From an uncultured Eubacteriales bacterium (GTDB lineage: Bacteria > Bacillota > Clostridia > Lachnospirales > Lachnospiraceae), in the NCBI GenBank assembly GCA_900314555.1, contig OMVQ01000009.1:24337-88336 (forward strand): a DNA stretch of 64,000 bases. The letters are read 5' to 3'. Numbering within the stretch: position 1 is the first letter of the stretch; each line of letters opens with the position of its first letter. The notes below the pieces were generated by a model. The model worked only from the letters and a program-made list of their open reading frames with translations, had not been told where the DNA came from and did no database searches. Below, one piece after another: positions 33,440 to 43,475 of this stretch. A program made the position numbers and the translations under genes.

Positions 33440-34183
33440 TCATACATTTTCATTTATGTTATACAGAATTTCATTGCCACGTTTGCCGATTCTCTTAACT
33501 GTTCCTGTATATGTAAGAATATTAAGTGCCGTCTGTGCCATTCCGATGCTTAGATGAGCTGCCTTAGCATAATCTTTTGAGCAAAACGTCTCTGCTAATT
33601 CTATCGGCACCATCTGCATATAATCTTCTAAACTGTATAAGTCAATCTCTTCTACAATCTCTGTAGGAATTCTGTCAAATCTGCTTGAGCCTTTCTTCTT
33701 ATCCTTACTCCAGCCATTTAGAAGTCTTATTTCCTCCATATTCATCATAACAATTTTAATCCTTATATTAGGATTAGTCAGATAACTTTTTATCTTATAT
33801 AACTGATAAAATGCTTCATATGGATTACCTTTCTTAGGTGATTTACGTTTAGGACCAATATATCCTGTCTCTTCATCTAACCAGCAAAGCCACTTGATAT
33901 ATGGCATCGGATATACCACCGTTACCTGATAATCGTTAAGAAAGACATCAAGTTTATTTCTTAATTTATTAAAATTAGCAGTCTGAATCTCTATGATATT
34001 TCCATCTCTGTAGATATCTGCAACATAACCGTTTACCGGAATTTCATGGTAATCCTCATCAGGCTCATAGTAATTCTTAAGAATTGCATGAACTGTTTTC
34101 TCACTGAGGGTTCCTATTCCATTTCTGTTTCGTTTAATTCCGATTATTTTGTTTTTAGCTGATTCAAACTGCTCTTTATTCAT
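33440..34183 (-). CDS. Predicted nuclease-like protein with C-terminal winged helix, unknown
   Basis: 247 residues. The N-terminal half has a sequence compatible with a PD-(D/E)XK-like core: GYVADIYRDGNIIEIQTANF, with D, then E-x-Q in place of the usual E-x-K. The C-terminal ~70 residues look like a winged helix (AKAAHLSIGMAQTALNILTY then GTVKRIGKRGNEILYNI). I do not recognise a named family. It starts 45 bases after polC on the same strand with SD AAAGG, suggesting cotranscription with the replicase gene and perhaps a DNA-related role. Confidence 0.6.
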   Translation of the reverse strand: MNKEQFESAKNKIIGIKRNRNGIGTLSEKTVHAILKNYYEPDEDYHEIPVNGYVADIYRDGNIIEIQTANFNKLRNKLDVFLNDYQVTVVYPMPYIKWLCWLDEETGYIGPKRKSPKKGNPYEAFYQLYKIKSYLTNPNIRIKIVMMNMEEIRLLNGWSKDKKKGSSRFDRIPTEIVEEIDLYSLEDYMQMVPIELAETFCSKDYAKAAHLSIGMAQTALNILTYTGTVKRIGKRGNEILYNINENV

Positions 34184-34228
34184 TGTATTTTATTACCTTT
34201 TAGTTTATTGAAATTTATTCATATTTCA

Positions 34229-37200
34229 CTACATAAAATCGAATAATGAAATCTGGTTGGATTCAGGAATATCTCCAAGTATTCCTAAATCGTCCATTAA
34301 ATCTACAACCGTCTTACTTGCTTTCGAACGCTCTCTTAAATCATCTTTTGATAAGAATGGTCCGTCTAGTGCAGCATCTACCACCGCATCTGCCGCCTTA
34401 TCTCCCATTCCCTCGATTGTACTTAATGCAGGCATTAATTTGTTACCGAAAATCTGGAATTTATGTGCAGCGACTCTGTATAAATCTATTGGTTCAAATT
34501 CAAAGCCTCTTGCATACATTTCCTGAACAAGCTTCATATCCTTAAGCATATCTTCTTCTTTATTACTTAGCTGTTTTGTTTCCTTACGCTTCTTAAAATC
34601 TGCCATATAATATTCAAGACGTTCACGTCCCATACACATATATTCATAGCTGAATGCTGATGCTCTTATGCTGAAATATGCCGCATAATATGCAAGTGGA
34701 TAAAACACCTTGAAATATGCGATTCTGTAAGCCATCATAACGTATGCTGCCGCATGTGCCTTAGGGAACATATATTTAATCTTAAGACATGAATCTATGT
34801 ACCATTGTGGAACATCATGCTTCTTCATTTCTTCAATCCATTCAGGCTTAAGTCCCTTACCTTTACGGACAGATTCCATAATGGTAAATGACTGCTCAGA
34901 CTCTAAACCTTTGTTAATAAGATATATCATAATATCATCTCGGGTACAGATAGCTGTAGAAATCGTAGCATCACCATTTAAAATAACGGTCTGCGCATTG
35001 TTAAGCCATACGTCTGTACCATGTGACAATCCTGAGATTCTTACTAAGTCAGAGAAAGTCTGTGGCTTAGTATCTATAAGCATCTGGATAACAAAATCTG
35101 TACCAAACTCAGGTATTCCAAGTGCGCCTAACGGACAGCCGCCGATATCTTCAGGCTTAATTCCAAGTGCTTCTGTACTTGCAAATAAAGACATAACCTC
35201 TTTATTATCAAGTGGAATATTCTTAGCATCTAAGCCAGTGATGTCCTCTAACATTCTTATCATAGTAGGATCATCGTGTCCGAGAATATCAAGTTTCAAA
35301 AGGTTGTGGTCAATTGAATGGTAATCGAAATGTGTCGTTACCGTCTTAGTTGTCATATCATTTGCAGGGTGCTGTACCGGTGTAAATGTATTAATGTTAT
35401 GTCCTATTGGAAGAACTATAATTCCTCCCGGATGCTGTCCGGTTGTTCTTCTGACTCCCGTACAGCCTTTAGAAATTCTTGTTACTTCGCATCTTCTCTT
35501 CTTAATTCCACGCTCTTCACAATATTTTCTAACATATGCTTCAGCAGTTTTCTCGGCAACTGTACCGATTGTTCCTGCTCTGAACGTCTGACCTTTACCA
35601 AAGATAACTTCCGTATATTCATGCGCCTTACTCTGATATTCACCAGAGAAGTTAAGGTCGATATCCGGCTCTTTATTACCCTTGAAACCTAAGAAAGTCT
35701 CAAATGGTATGTCAAATCCTGCCTTGACTAATTCTTCACCACAGTTCGGACACTTTCTGTCAGGCATATCGCAACCTGCACCACCGGTATATTTCTTAAC
35801 CTCCGGTGAATCAAAATCATAAAAATGACATTTCTTACAATAATAATGTGGGCTTAGAGGATTAACCTCTGTTATACCTGCCATTGTTGCTACGAACGAA
35901 GAACCAACTGAACCTCTCGAACCAACAAGGTAGCCGTCCTCATTTGATTTCCACACAAGCTTCTGTGCAATAATGTACATAACTGCGAAACCATTAGAAA
36001 TAATCGAATTAAGCTCACGCTCTAATCTCTCAGTAACTATTTCCGGAAGATTTTCGCCATACATTTTATGCGCAGTATCATAACAGATATCTCTTAGAAT
36101 CTGGTCGGAATTCTCGATTACAGGCGGACATTTATCAGGGCAGACAGGGAACATATTCTCAACCATATCCGCAATCTTATTTGTATTAGTAACTACGACT
36201 TCATACGCCTTATCTGTTCCTAAATATTTGAATTCCTCTAACATCTCATCAGTACTTCTGAAATATAAAGGAGCCTGTTTATCCGCATCTTTAAAGCCCT
36301 TGCATGCCATTATAATTCTTCTGTATACCTCGTCCTGAGGATCTAGAAAATGAACATCGCATGTAGCTACAACTAACTTATTAAACTGTTCACCTAATTT
36401 AACAATTCGTCTGTTAATATCCTGTAATTCTTCAATAGTTGTTACCGAATATTTATCACTTTCTAACATAAATTCGTTATTACCAATAGGCTGTATCTCA
36501 AGGTAATCGTAGAACTCTACTAATCTTGTAATCTCTTCTTCGCTTTTGCCACCAACTAATGCCTGGTATAACTCTCCGGCTTCGCAGGCAGAACCAATAA
36601 TAAGTCCCTCTTTATGCTTTAGATAGTCACTCTTAGGTATTCTTGGCTGTCTGTTGAAATATTCTATATTTGAATTAGAAATAAGCTCATACAAATGTAC
36701 TCGTCCCACTTCATTAGTCGCTAATATAATTGCGTGGTGGGTTGGAAGCTTCTTAATTCTCTCCACACTTGTAGTTCCCATTTCATTTATTCCGTCAAGG
36801 GTAAATATATCCCTTACCTTTAACATCTCTATGAATTTAACGAAGATTTCTGCTGTACAGCCCGCATCATCAACAGCTCTGTGGTGGTTCTCTAATGATA
36901 CGTTCAATGCTTTTGCTACGTTATCTAACTTATATTTACTGATATGAGGAAGTAACATTCTGGCAAGTGCAACGGTATCTACGATGGTGTAATCTCTTTC
37001 TATGCCAAGCTTCTTGCCCTCACTTATTATGAAACTCATATCAAAATCTGCATTATGTGCCACCATTACCGCACCCTCACAGAACTTAAGAAATTCAGGC
37101 AGAATCTTATCTATTGTAGGTGCATCGATTACCATACCGTCATTTATACTTGTAAGCTGCTCTATTCTGTATGGAATAGGTTCTTCTGGATTAACAAATG

Positions 37201-38749
37201 TACTGAATTTATCAACTATTTCTCCTTTAGACACCTTAACAGCACCGATTTCAATTATCTTATTATATAACGGACTGAACCCTGTGGTTTCAATATCGAA
37301 TACAACATAATCATCATCAAGACTCTGATTCTTAGAGTTAGTTACGACCGTCTTTAAATCATCTACTAAATACGCTTCAACTCCATATATCATCTTGAAA
37401 TCAAACATTTCTTTAAAGCTGAACTTACCCTCTAGTTTCTGAAGTGCGTGCCATGCTTCCGTGAAGCCCTGGACTACACCATGGTCGGTAATTGCCATCG
37501 CAGTATGTCCCCACTCTTTTGCTCTTGCAATTAGGTCCTTAACATCAGCCACACCGTCCATATCACTTAACTTCGTATGACAATGAAGTTCAACTCTTTT
37601 CTCAACACTTGTATCTAATCTCTTAACCGTAAAGTCAGAAATCTTCATAATTCCTGATACTGAATTAATAATCAAATCATTATCAAATTTATCAACTGTG
37701 GTGATACCCTTTACTTTGATAAACATTCCCTTTTTGACCTTATCCGTAAACTCTTTAAGATTCTCATCACGCATAAACAGTTTAATAACGATTGAATCTG
37801 TGAAATCAGATATAACAATACTAAGAATAGTTCTCTCATTTCTTATAGGACGTTCTTCTATATCAATTACCTGTCCGCGGACTATTACTTCTCCCATCTC
37901 TCCCTCGATTTCACGAAGCGTAATACTCTGTCCCTCAAAGTCTCTGCCGTATAAGACATCCGGATTATCTGAACGTCTAAAGCTTCTGTTAAAGCCTCCC
38001 TCTCTCTTCTTAAAGCCACCCTCAGATTTATCATAACCGCTGCCATTAGAGTTATTAGGATTATTATTCTTCTTAGCTGCTATAGAATTATCATTTTTAA
38101 CCTTATCTGACTTTGGTGATTTTTCTTCACTCTGGCTGTTTGTAACAGCATCAACATTTTTATTACTTTTGCTGCTTTTTATATTAGAAATAATAGATGC
38201 AACCTCCTGCTGCATCTTTAATTCATTAATCTTTTCATACTTAAGCTCTGTAACTTCCTCAAAATTATATCTGACTTCTGTGGTTATTCCACATCTTTCA
38301 TTAAATATTTTCTCTAAGATTCTCTTTAATTCAGATGATTTCTCTTCAGCAATAACCGTATCATCTAACTTAATATTCATAATATCATTATCAAATGTAA
38401 TCTCAGCTTTATTCAAAATGCTATACTCCATTATGCTGTAATTATACAATTCAAGCATAATACTGTCCTTATACATATTAAATAAATTCTCGGAATTATA
38501 CTGGCTTGATAAATTATAATGTTCAATGATTTTTACCGAAAGTCTGCCATTAAACATTGAAGCAACCGCTTTCTCCATCTTATATATATCTGATTTATGT
38601 ATTAGCCTGTTACTCTCTATATAAATGCGAATAGAACTCTTAGCGCGGTTATTAACTATTCGCTTAACCATAATATCACTAAAGAGTTCTAACAATTCTT
38701 CGTCTACTTTTATACCATCAAAAACTTCAAAAAACCTTTTGCTTTCCAA
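34229..38749 (-). CDS. polC: DNA polymerase III alpha subunit, PolC type
   Basis: Main replicative polymerase of low-GC Gram-positives, 1506 residues. In order: PolC N-terminal domain, a charged linker (about 190-260, KSNKNVDAV ... FKKREGGFNRS), an OB fold (GEVIVRGQVIDIEERPIRNE), a PHP domain (VELHCHTKLSDMDGV) split by a DEDD 3'-5' exonuclease (VVFDIETTGFSPLYNKIIEI, later HRAVDDAGCTAEI), a four-Cys zinc site (CKKCHFYDF ... CPNCGEE) and the C-family polymerase core (EPDIDLNFSGEY). The start is TTG with AAAGG upstream; no ATG is available before residue 27. The order ispG-polC is typical. A long hairpin precedes the gene. Confidence 0.97.
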   Translation of the reverse strand: MESKRFFEVFDGIKVDEELLELFSDIMVKRIVNNRAKSSIRIYIESNRLIHKSDIYKMEKAVASMFNGRLSVKIIEHYNLSSQYNSENLFNMYKDSIMLELYNYSIMEYSILNKAEITFDNDIMNIKLDDTVIAEEKSSELKRILEKIFNERCGITTEVRYNFEEVTELKYEKINELKMQQEVASIISNIKSSKSNKNVDAVTNSQSEEKSPKSDKVKNDNSIAAKKNNNPNNSNGSGYDKSEGGFKKREGGFNRSFRRSDNPDVLYGRDFEGQSITLREIEGEMGEVIVRGQVIDIEERPIRNERTILSIVISDFTDSIVIKLFMRDENLKEFTDKVKKGMFIKVKGITTVDKFDNDLIINSVSGIMKISDFTVKRLDTSVEKRVELHCHTKLSDMDGVADVKDLIARAKEWGHTAMAITDHGVVQGFTEAWHALQKLEGKFSFKEMFDFKMIYGVEAYLVDDLKTVVTNSKNQSLDDDYVVFDIETTGFSPLYNKIIEIGAVKVSKGEIVDKFSTFVNPEEPIPYRIEQLTSINDGMVIDAPTIDKILPEFLKFCEGAVMVAHNADFDMSFIISEGKKLGIERDYTIVDTVALARMLLPHISKYKLDNVAKALNVSLENHHRAVDDAGCTAEIFVKFIEMLKVRDIFTLDGINEMGTTSVERIKKLPTHHAIILATNEVGRVHLYELISNSNIEYFNRQPRIPKSDYLKHKEGLIIGSACEAGELYQALVGGKSEEEITRLVEFYDYLEIQPIGNNEFMLESDKYSVTTIEELQDINRRIVKLGEQFNKLVVATCDVHFLDPQDEVYRRIIMACKGFKDADKQAPLYFRSTDEMLEEFKYLGTDKAYEVVVTNTNKIADMVENMFPVCPDKCPPVIENSDQILRDICYDTAHKMYGENLPEIVTERLERELNSIISNGFAVMYIIAQKLVWKSNEDGYLVGSRGSVGSSFVATMAGITEVNPLSPHYYCKKCHFYDFDSPEVKKYTGGAGCDMPDRKCPNCGEELVKAGFDIPFETFLGFKGNKEPDIDLNFSGEYQSKAHEYTEVIFGKGQTFRAGTIGTVAEKTAEAYVRKYCEERGIKKRRCEVTRISKGCTGVRRTTGQHPGGIIVLPIGHNINTFTPVQHPANDMTTKTVTTHFDYHSIDHNLLKLDILGHDDPTMIRMLEDITGLDAKNIPLDNKEVMSLFASTEALGIKPEDIGGCPLGALGIPEFGTDFVIQMLIDTKPQTFSDLVRISGLSHGTDVWLNNAQTVILNGDATISTAICTRDDIMIYLINKGLESEQSFTIMESVRKGKGLKPEWIEEMKKHDVPQWYIDSCLKIKYMFPKAHAAAYVMMAYRIAYFKVFYPLAYYAAYFSIRASAFSYEYMCMGRERLEYYMADFKKRKETKQLSNKEEDMLKDMKLVQEMYARGFEFEPIDLYRVAAHKFQIFGNKLMPALSTIEGMGDKAADAVVDAALDGPFLSKDDLRERSKASKTVVDLMDDLGILGDIPESNQISLFDFM

Positions 38750-38800
38750 AATTTCTCAACCTTTCATCTACTGCTTGCCTATGTTTTTACCTTCTTTTGC

Positions 38801-38865
38801 TGCCTGTCACACGCTTACTGTCTTAATGCTTTAATATCTACTTAGACTTAAGCTGCTGACAGGCA
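38801..38865 (-). promoter_or_regulatory. Long hairpin between ispG and polC
   Basis: TGCCTGTCA/TGACAGGCA (38801-38809, 38857-38865), with inner GCTTA/TAAGC and GTC/GAC helices, could form a 65-base arm-like structure. No U tract follows on the minus strand, so it is probably a processing or control element rather than a terminator. Confidence 0.45.
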
Positions 38866-38877
38866 CATTTTAAAAAG

Positions 38878-39936
38878 TTACTGTCCACACATAGTCTTAA
38901 GTTCTTCTTCAAATTCAGCTAATAATGAGCTTTCAGGTACTTTCTTAATTATCTCACCTTTTTTAATAATTAAGCCTTCGCCTTTTCCGCCTGCAATACC
39001 TAAATCTGCTTCCTTAGCTTCGCCCGGTCCGTTAACCGCACAGCCCATTACCGCAACTTTCAAGTCTGCATTATATTTTTCTACGATTTTCTCTACTTTA
39101 TTAGCAAGTGAGATTAAATCTATCTGCGTTCTTCCACAGGTAGGACAGGATACAACACTTATTCCACCTTTTCTGATTCCGAGTGTTTTCAAGATAAGAT
39201 TAGCTGTCTTAATCTCTTCTACCGGAGTTCCTGTAAGCGAAACTCTTATTGTATCACCGATTCCCTCATGCAGAATGATTCCAAGTCCTACTGAGGATTT
39301 GATATTACCTGAATAAAGTGTTCCAGATTCAGTTATTCCGACATGAAGCGGATAATTAGTCTTAGTCGCAATTAATTCATGTGCTTTAACACACATAAGG
39401 ACATCTGATGACTTAATACTTATTACCAGATTATCATAGCCGAGGTCCTCTATTAATTTTACTTTATTTAAGGCGCTTTCAACTATTCCCTCTGCTGTTA
39501 CGTGTCCATATTTCTCTAATATATCTTTCTCAAGCGAACCACTGTTAACACCGACTCTGATAGGAATATTTCTTTCCTTAGCTACATCAACTACGGCTTT
39601 AACTCTGTCAATTGAACCAATATTACCGGGATTAATTCTGATTTTATCTGCACCATTCTCCATTGCAGCAATCGCAAGTCTGTAATCAAAATGTATATCT
39701 GCCACAATAGGAATGGAAATCTGCTTCTTAATCTCCTTAAATGCACGTGCCGCCTCCATATTAGGAACTGCACATCTTATTATGTCACAGCCTGCAATTG
39801 TAAGCTCTTTAATCTGGTTAACAGTTGCAGCCACATCTTCAGTCTTAGTATTAGTCATTGACTGGATAAGAATTGGATTGCCTCCACCAATTACTTTATC
39901 ACCTATTCTTACTACTTTTGTATTATCACGAAACAT
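38878..39936 (-). CDS. ispG: 4-hydroxy-3-methylbut-2-enyl diphosphate synthase
   Basis: [4Fe-4S] enzyme of the MEP isoprenoid pathway that converts MEcPP to HMBPP. About 352 residues, the short bacterial form. The N-terminal TIM barrel includes IQSMTNTKTEDV, and the iron-sulfur cysteines appear in SCPTCGRT and VMGCAVNGPGEA. The ATG at 39936 follows GAGG with 5-base spacing and is preferred to an upstream ATG at 39960. A 12-base tandem repeat lies directly upstream. dxr, of the same pathway, is two genes upstream. Confidence 0.96.
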   Translation of the reverse strand: MFRDNTKVVRIGDKVIGGGNPILIQSMTNTKTEDVAATVNQIKELTIAGCDIIRCAVPNMEAARAFKEIKKQISIPIVADIHFDYRLAIAAMENGADKIRINPGNIGSIDRVKAVVDVAKERNIPIRVGVNSGSLEKDILEKYGHVTAEGIVESALNKVKLIEDLGYDNLVISIKSSDVLMCVKAHELIATKTNYPLHVGITESGTLYSGNIKSSVGLGIILHEGIGDTIRVSLTGTPVEEIKTANLILKTLGIRKGGISVVSCPTCGRTQIDLISLANKVEKIVEKYNADLKVAVMGCAVNGPGEAKEADLGIAGGKGEGLIIKKGEIIKKVPESSLLAEFEEELKTMCGQ

Positions 39937-39959
39937 AACTTCCTCTTTTCTTAACATCA

Positions 39960-40031
39960 TATATTAATATTTCTGTTAATTTTTTTGTTAATATCCTTGT
40001 TAACTTTCTTATTAATATTCTTATTAATTTT
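39960..40031. repeat. 12-base tandem repeat, six copies
   Basis: Six degenerate 12-base units (minus-strand consensus AWWATTAAYAAG) starting at 39960, 39972, 39984, 39996, 40008 and 40020. They fill the ispG leader between the rseP-side hairpin and the start codon. Confidence 0.75.
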
Positions 40032-40055
40032 TATAAATATTTTTGGTCAGACTTA

Positions 40056-40078
40056 GTCAGGGTATTATATACCCTGAC
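40056..40078 (-). promoter_or_regulatory. Tight hairpin after rseP
   Basis: Perfect 10-base arms GTCAGGGTAT/ATACCCTGAC with a 3-base loop, seven bases after the rseP stop. No U tract on the minus strand directly after it (TAAGTCTGACC), so perhaps an RNA stability or partial termination element. Confidence 0.5.
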
Positions 40079-40084
40079 CTTTAT

Positions 40085-41356
40085 CTAGAAAAATTTACTT
40101 ATATCATTAAACAGTATCAGTACCATAAGAAGCATTAATATAATCATTCCTGCAAAATGTACCATAGCTTCTTTCTCTTTTGGCACTGCCTTGCCCCGGA
40201 TTGCCTCAATAAACAGAAATACCAGTCGTCCACCGTCAAGTGCAGGAAATGGTAACAGATTAAGTACACCTAAGTTGACACTGAATAAAATTACAAGATA
40301 TGAAATCTGTAAAAATACATAATATGCACCATAATCTTTAGTCTGCTCATACGAATCTCCAACTATCTTAACAATTCCCACAGGACCTGATACATCATCT
40401 TTACTTGCTTTACCGGTAAATAACATCTTAAAACCTGTAAATGTAGATTCCATATCGTATCTTAATTCTGTAAAGCTGTATCTGATAACCTGTAATGGAT
40501 TGGCTTTCACACGTTTTCCATAATCAAAACCTTGTGTATATCCTGCTTTCTTAGGAGTTACAGTATATTCGTGTTCCTCCCCGTTTCGTTTAACAGTTAC
40601 CTTAATGTCAGAACCATTCATAGGATTAGCTGCCATATATTTATTAAGCTCTTTACCCGAACTTATCTTCTCACCATTTACAGCCGTAATAATATCATCA
40701 TTTTCAATACCTGCATTAGCTATCGGTGAATCTTTGACAACTGTTATCTTACACTCATTATCATCGGCATAATATGATACACCTATGCTGTAATATTCAT
40801 CAGGAGTTATGGTTGTAGTATATTCCTTGCCATTTCTCTCATATTTAATCTTCACAGGGTTCTTGTCAACAGGATTAACATATTGATACAACCATAAATC
40901 TCTGTATATTACGATTTTCTTGCCATCATATTCTGTAATTACATCACCCTCTTTAAGTCCTGCTGCCTCAGCGGCATAACCCTCATTTACTACATTTACG
41001 GTTGCCTGGTCATATCCCTCTAATCCGATATATACAACTGACAACACAAATGCAAGGATAAAGTTAAATATAGGTCCTGCTGCAACTACTGAGATTCTTG
41101 CCCATACAGACTTCTTGCCAAACGCATCTTCTCTTTCACTTTCATCATCTTCCCCTACCATCATGCACGAACCGCCAAAAGGAATTAACTTCCACGAATA
41201 TCTGGTTCCACCTTTATTAAAGCTTACAATTCTAGGTCCCATTCCTAATGAGAATTCAGTAACACCGATGCCATTTTTCTTAGCTAACAGAAAATGTCCG
41301 AATTCATGAATAAGAACCAGCACACTAAATACTATTAATGATAAAATAATACTCAT
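40085..41356 (-). CDS. rseP: RIP metalloprotease RseP (site-2 protease)
   Basis: Intramembrane zinc protease, 423 residues. The HExxH site is in LVLIHEFGHFLLAK near the N-terminus, and the second metal motif is NLLPFPALDGGRLV near the C-terminus. Two PDZ-like domains lie between (GYAAEAAGLKEGDVITEYDG and SPIANAGIENDDIITAVNGE). About four membrane segments. It cleaves membrane anchors of anti-sigma factors and signal-peptide remnants. The ATG at 41356 follows GGAGGG; the longer ORF would start with TTG inside that SD. It sits between dxr and ispG as usual. Confidence 0.95.
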   Translation of the reverse strand: MSIILSLIVFSVLVLIHEFGHFLLAKKNGIGVTEFSLGMGPRIVSFNKGGTRYSWKLIPFGGSCMMVGEDDESEREDAFGKKSVWARISVVAAGPIFNFILAFVLSVVYIGLEGYDQATVNVVNEGYAAEAAGLKEGDVITEYDGKKIVIYRDLWLYQYVNPVDKNPVKIKYERNGKEYTTTITPDEYYSIGVSYYADDNECKITVVKDSPIANAGIENDDIITAVNGEKISSGKELNKYMAANPMNGSDIKVTVKRNGEEHEYTVTPKKAGYTQGFDYGKRVKANPLQVIRYSFTELRYDMESTFTGFKMLFTGKASKDDVSGPVGIVKIVGDSYEQTKDYGAYYVFLQISYLVILFSVNLGVLNLLPFPALDGGRLVFLFIEAIRGKAVPKEKEAMVHFAGMIILMLLMVLILFNDISKFF

Positions 41357-41456
41357 TCTAAATCTACCCTCCAATATATGTTATTATTTTTAATTCAACA
41401 TAATGTCATTATTTCTAAGCACACAACATTATCAACTCTTAGATAATATAATGTTG

Positions 41457-42608
41457 CTATCTCTTAGATAATTCTCTGTTTACACTTTCATATGCTTCTT
41501 TCTCTGACTCAAGTATCTGTTCAAGAGACGGATTATCTATAACTTTATGATTATTCATTGCCGTTTCTATTAATTCCGGAATATCTAGAAATCTTATTTC
41601 TTCATTAAGGAATTTACTTACTGCAAGTTCATTTGCAGCATTATATATTGTAGGCAATGAGCCACCCGTCTTACCTGCCCTGAAAGCTAAATCAAAGCCT
41701 TTGAACTTATCCCTGTCAGGCTTAAAGAATGTAATATTCGCTATATCGAAGAAATTAACTCTCTTGCCATCTAATGGACGTCTGTCAGGATAGAATAATG
41801 CATACTGTATTGGAAGCTTCATATCAGGAGTTCCAAGCTGTGCCATAATTCCACCATCTACATATTCTACCATTGAATGTATAAGACTCTGTGGCTGAAC
41901 TACTACTTCAATGTTATCAATATCCACATCAAAGAGCCACTTTGCTTCTATAACTTCTAATCCTTTGTTTACCATTGTAGCTGAATCTATGGTTATCTTT
42001 CTTCCCATTGACCAGTTTGGGTGCTTTAATGCATCTTTAACAGTTACATTCTTCAGGTCTTCCTTAGGTGTATTTCTGAAAGGTCCACCTGATGCTGTTA
42101 AAAGAATCTTACTTAACTGACTCTTTTTATTACCCTGCAATGACTGAAAAATAGCACTGTGTTCACTATCTACCGGTAATATTTTAATTCCACATTCTTT
42201 TGCAAGCGGCATAATAATGTGTCCTGCCGTAACAAGTGTTTCCTTATTAGCAAGTGCTATATCCTTGCCTGCCTTAATAGCTGCAATTGTAGGTCTTATG
42301 CCAATCATTCCAACAACTGCCGTAAGAACAATATCTGCCGTCTTAATAACCGCTGTTTCTATAAGACCGTCCATACCTGTTACGATTTTAACATCAGTAT
42401 CACTTACTTTTGTCTTTAATTCTTCCGCTTTTTTCTCGTTGTATACACATACGACCTGTGGTTTAAATTCTCTTATCTGTTTTTCTAACATTTCTATGTT
42501 GCTTCCTGCCGCAAGGCTTACAACATTTAAGTCATCATTTGCTCTTACTATTTCAAGAGTCTGTGTTCCAATAGAACCTGTTGAACCAAGAACTGCTATA
42601 TTTTTCAT
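41457..42608 (-). CDS. dxr: 1-deoxy-D-xylulose 5-phosphate reductoisomerase
   Basis: First committed step of the MEP pathway, NADPH-dependent conversion of DXP to MEP. 383 residues. NADPH site IAVLGSTGSIGTQTLEIVR at the start, then ANKETLVTAG, the metal/substrate motif PVDSEHSAIFQ and MGRKITIDSATMVNKGLE. The ATG at 42608 is used because the upstream ATG is part of the SD cassette AGAAATGAGG (42615-42624). Confidence 0.96.
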   Translation of the reverse strand: MKNIAVLGSTGSIGTQTLEIVRANDDLNVVSLAAGSNIEMLEKQIREFKPQVVCVYNEKKAEELKTKVSDTDVKIVTGMDGLIETAVIKTADIVLTAVVGMIGIRPTIAAIKAGKDIALANKETLVTAGHIIMPLAKECGIKILPVDSEHSAIFQSLQGNKKSQLSKILLTASGGPFRNTPKEDLKNVTVKDALKHPNWSMGRKITIDSATMVNKGLEVIEAKWLFDVDIDNIEVVVQPQSLIHSMVEYVDGGIMAQLGTPDMKLPIQYALFYPDRRPLDGKRVNFFDIANITFFKPDRDKFKGFDLAFRAGKTGGSLPTIYNAANELAVSKFLNEEIRFLDIPELIETAMNNHKVIDNPSLEQILESEKEAYESVNRELSKR

Positions 42609-42636
42609 ACTAATCCTCATTTCTAAGCGTTTATCT

Positions 42637-43467
42637 TTATTTTGTTAAAAATGTAACAAGATAATATATAATCGGCGCTGTAATAATTACACTGTCAAAT
42701 CTGTCTAATATTCCGCCATGTCCCGGAATAAGTCTGCTATAATCCTTAATATCATGGTTTCTCTTAATCCCTGAAGCTGTTAAGTCACCAATCTGTGAAA
42801 TAATTCCGCCTGCTGCACAAACTATAGGAAAGATAATATTAGCATTATCAATTGTAATCTTGTCTTTGAATATTGTAGCATATATAAAGCCTAAAAGTGC
42901 TGCTCCTGCTACACCACCGATGCCGCCCTCAATAGATTTCTTAGGGCTGAGTACAGGTGCCATTTTGTGCTTACCAAACATTACGCCGACAAGGTATGCA
43001 CATGTATCGCATCCCCATGAGCATAAGAATATAAGCCATACGATATACGCACCGTCCTGCATCATTCTTACCTGATAAATGTACGAAAGCATCAATACCA
43101 CATAGAACATTCCAAAGAAACATACCATCATATCTTCTGCTTTGAATTTAGGAAATGTAAATACATAAGTTCCCATAAGTACAATAAGATAAGCAATAAA
43201 GAATACTATAATATATTCTTTGTAATCCATTCTGATTAATGCATAATATCCGATTGTTGCGATATATCCACATATTCCCGGAAGCTTCCATTGAAGTCCA
43301 TAGACTTTCGCAAGTTCATAAAAACCTATTACTGATATTGCCACAACTGTAGCAAGTAATACGTCTTTACCAAGAATTATGGTAACAAGTGCAATAATCA
43401 CTAAGACTATTCCACTTATAAGTCGTTCTAAAAATGATTTTGTCATAAGTTTCTTAATTGCTGACAT
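42637..43467 (-). CDS. cdsA: Phosphatidate cytidylyltransferase
   Basis: Makes CDP-diacylglycerol from phosphatidic acid and CTP, the branch point to all phospholipids. 276 residues with about eight hydrophobic segments. The C-terminal signature region is clear: CDTCAYLVGVMFGKHKMAPV, then LSPKKSIEGGIGG and KDYSRLIPGHGGILDRFDS. It lies eight bases after uppS and 28 bases before dxr on the same strand. Confidence 0.96.
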   Translation of the reverse strand: MSAIKKLMTKSFLERLISGIVLVIIALVTIILGKDVLLATVVAISVIGFYELAKVYGLQWKLPGICGYIATIGYYALIRMDYKEYIIVFFIAYLIVLMGTYVFTFPKFKAEDMMVCFFGMFYVVLMLSYIYQVRMMQDGAYIVWLIFLCSWGCDTCAYLVGVMFGKHKMAPVLSPKKSIEGGIGGVAGAALLGFIYATIFKDKITIDNANIIFPIVCAAGGIISQIGDLTASGIKRNHDIKDYSRLIPGHGGILDRFDSVIITAPIIYYLVTFLTK

Positions 43468-43475
43468 ATTAACAC

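Noticed and set aside
39591..39773. 60-residue ORF inside ispG
   Set aside because: Out-of-frame shadow of ispG with no SD.
40056..40078. Intrinsic terminator between rseP and ispG
   Set aside because: The stem is perfect but is not followed by a U tract on the minus strand, and the two genes are usually cotranscribed; listed only as a hairpin.
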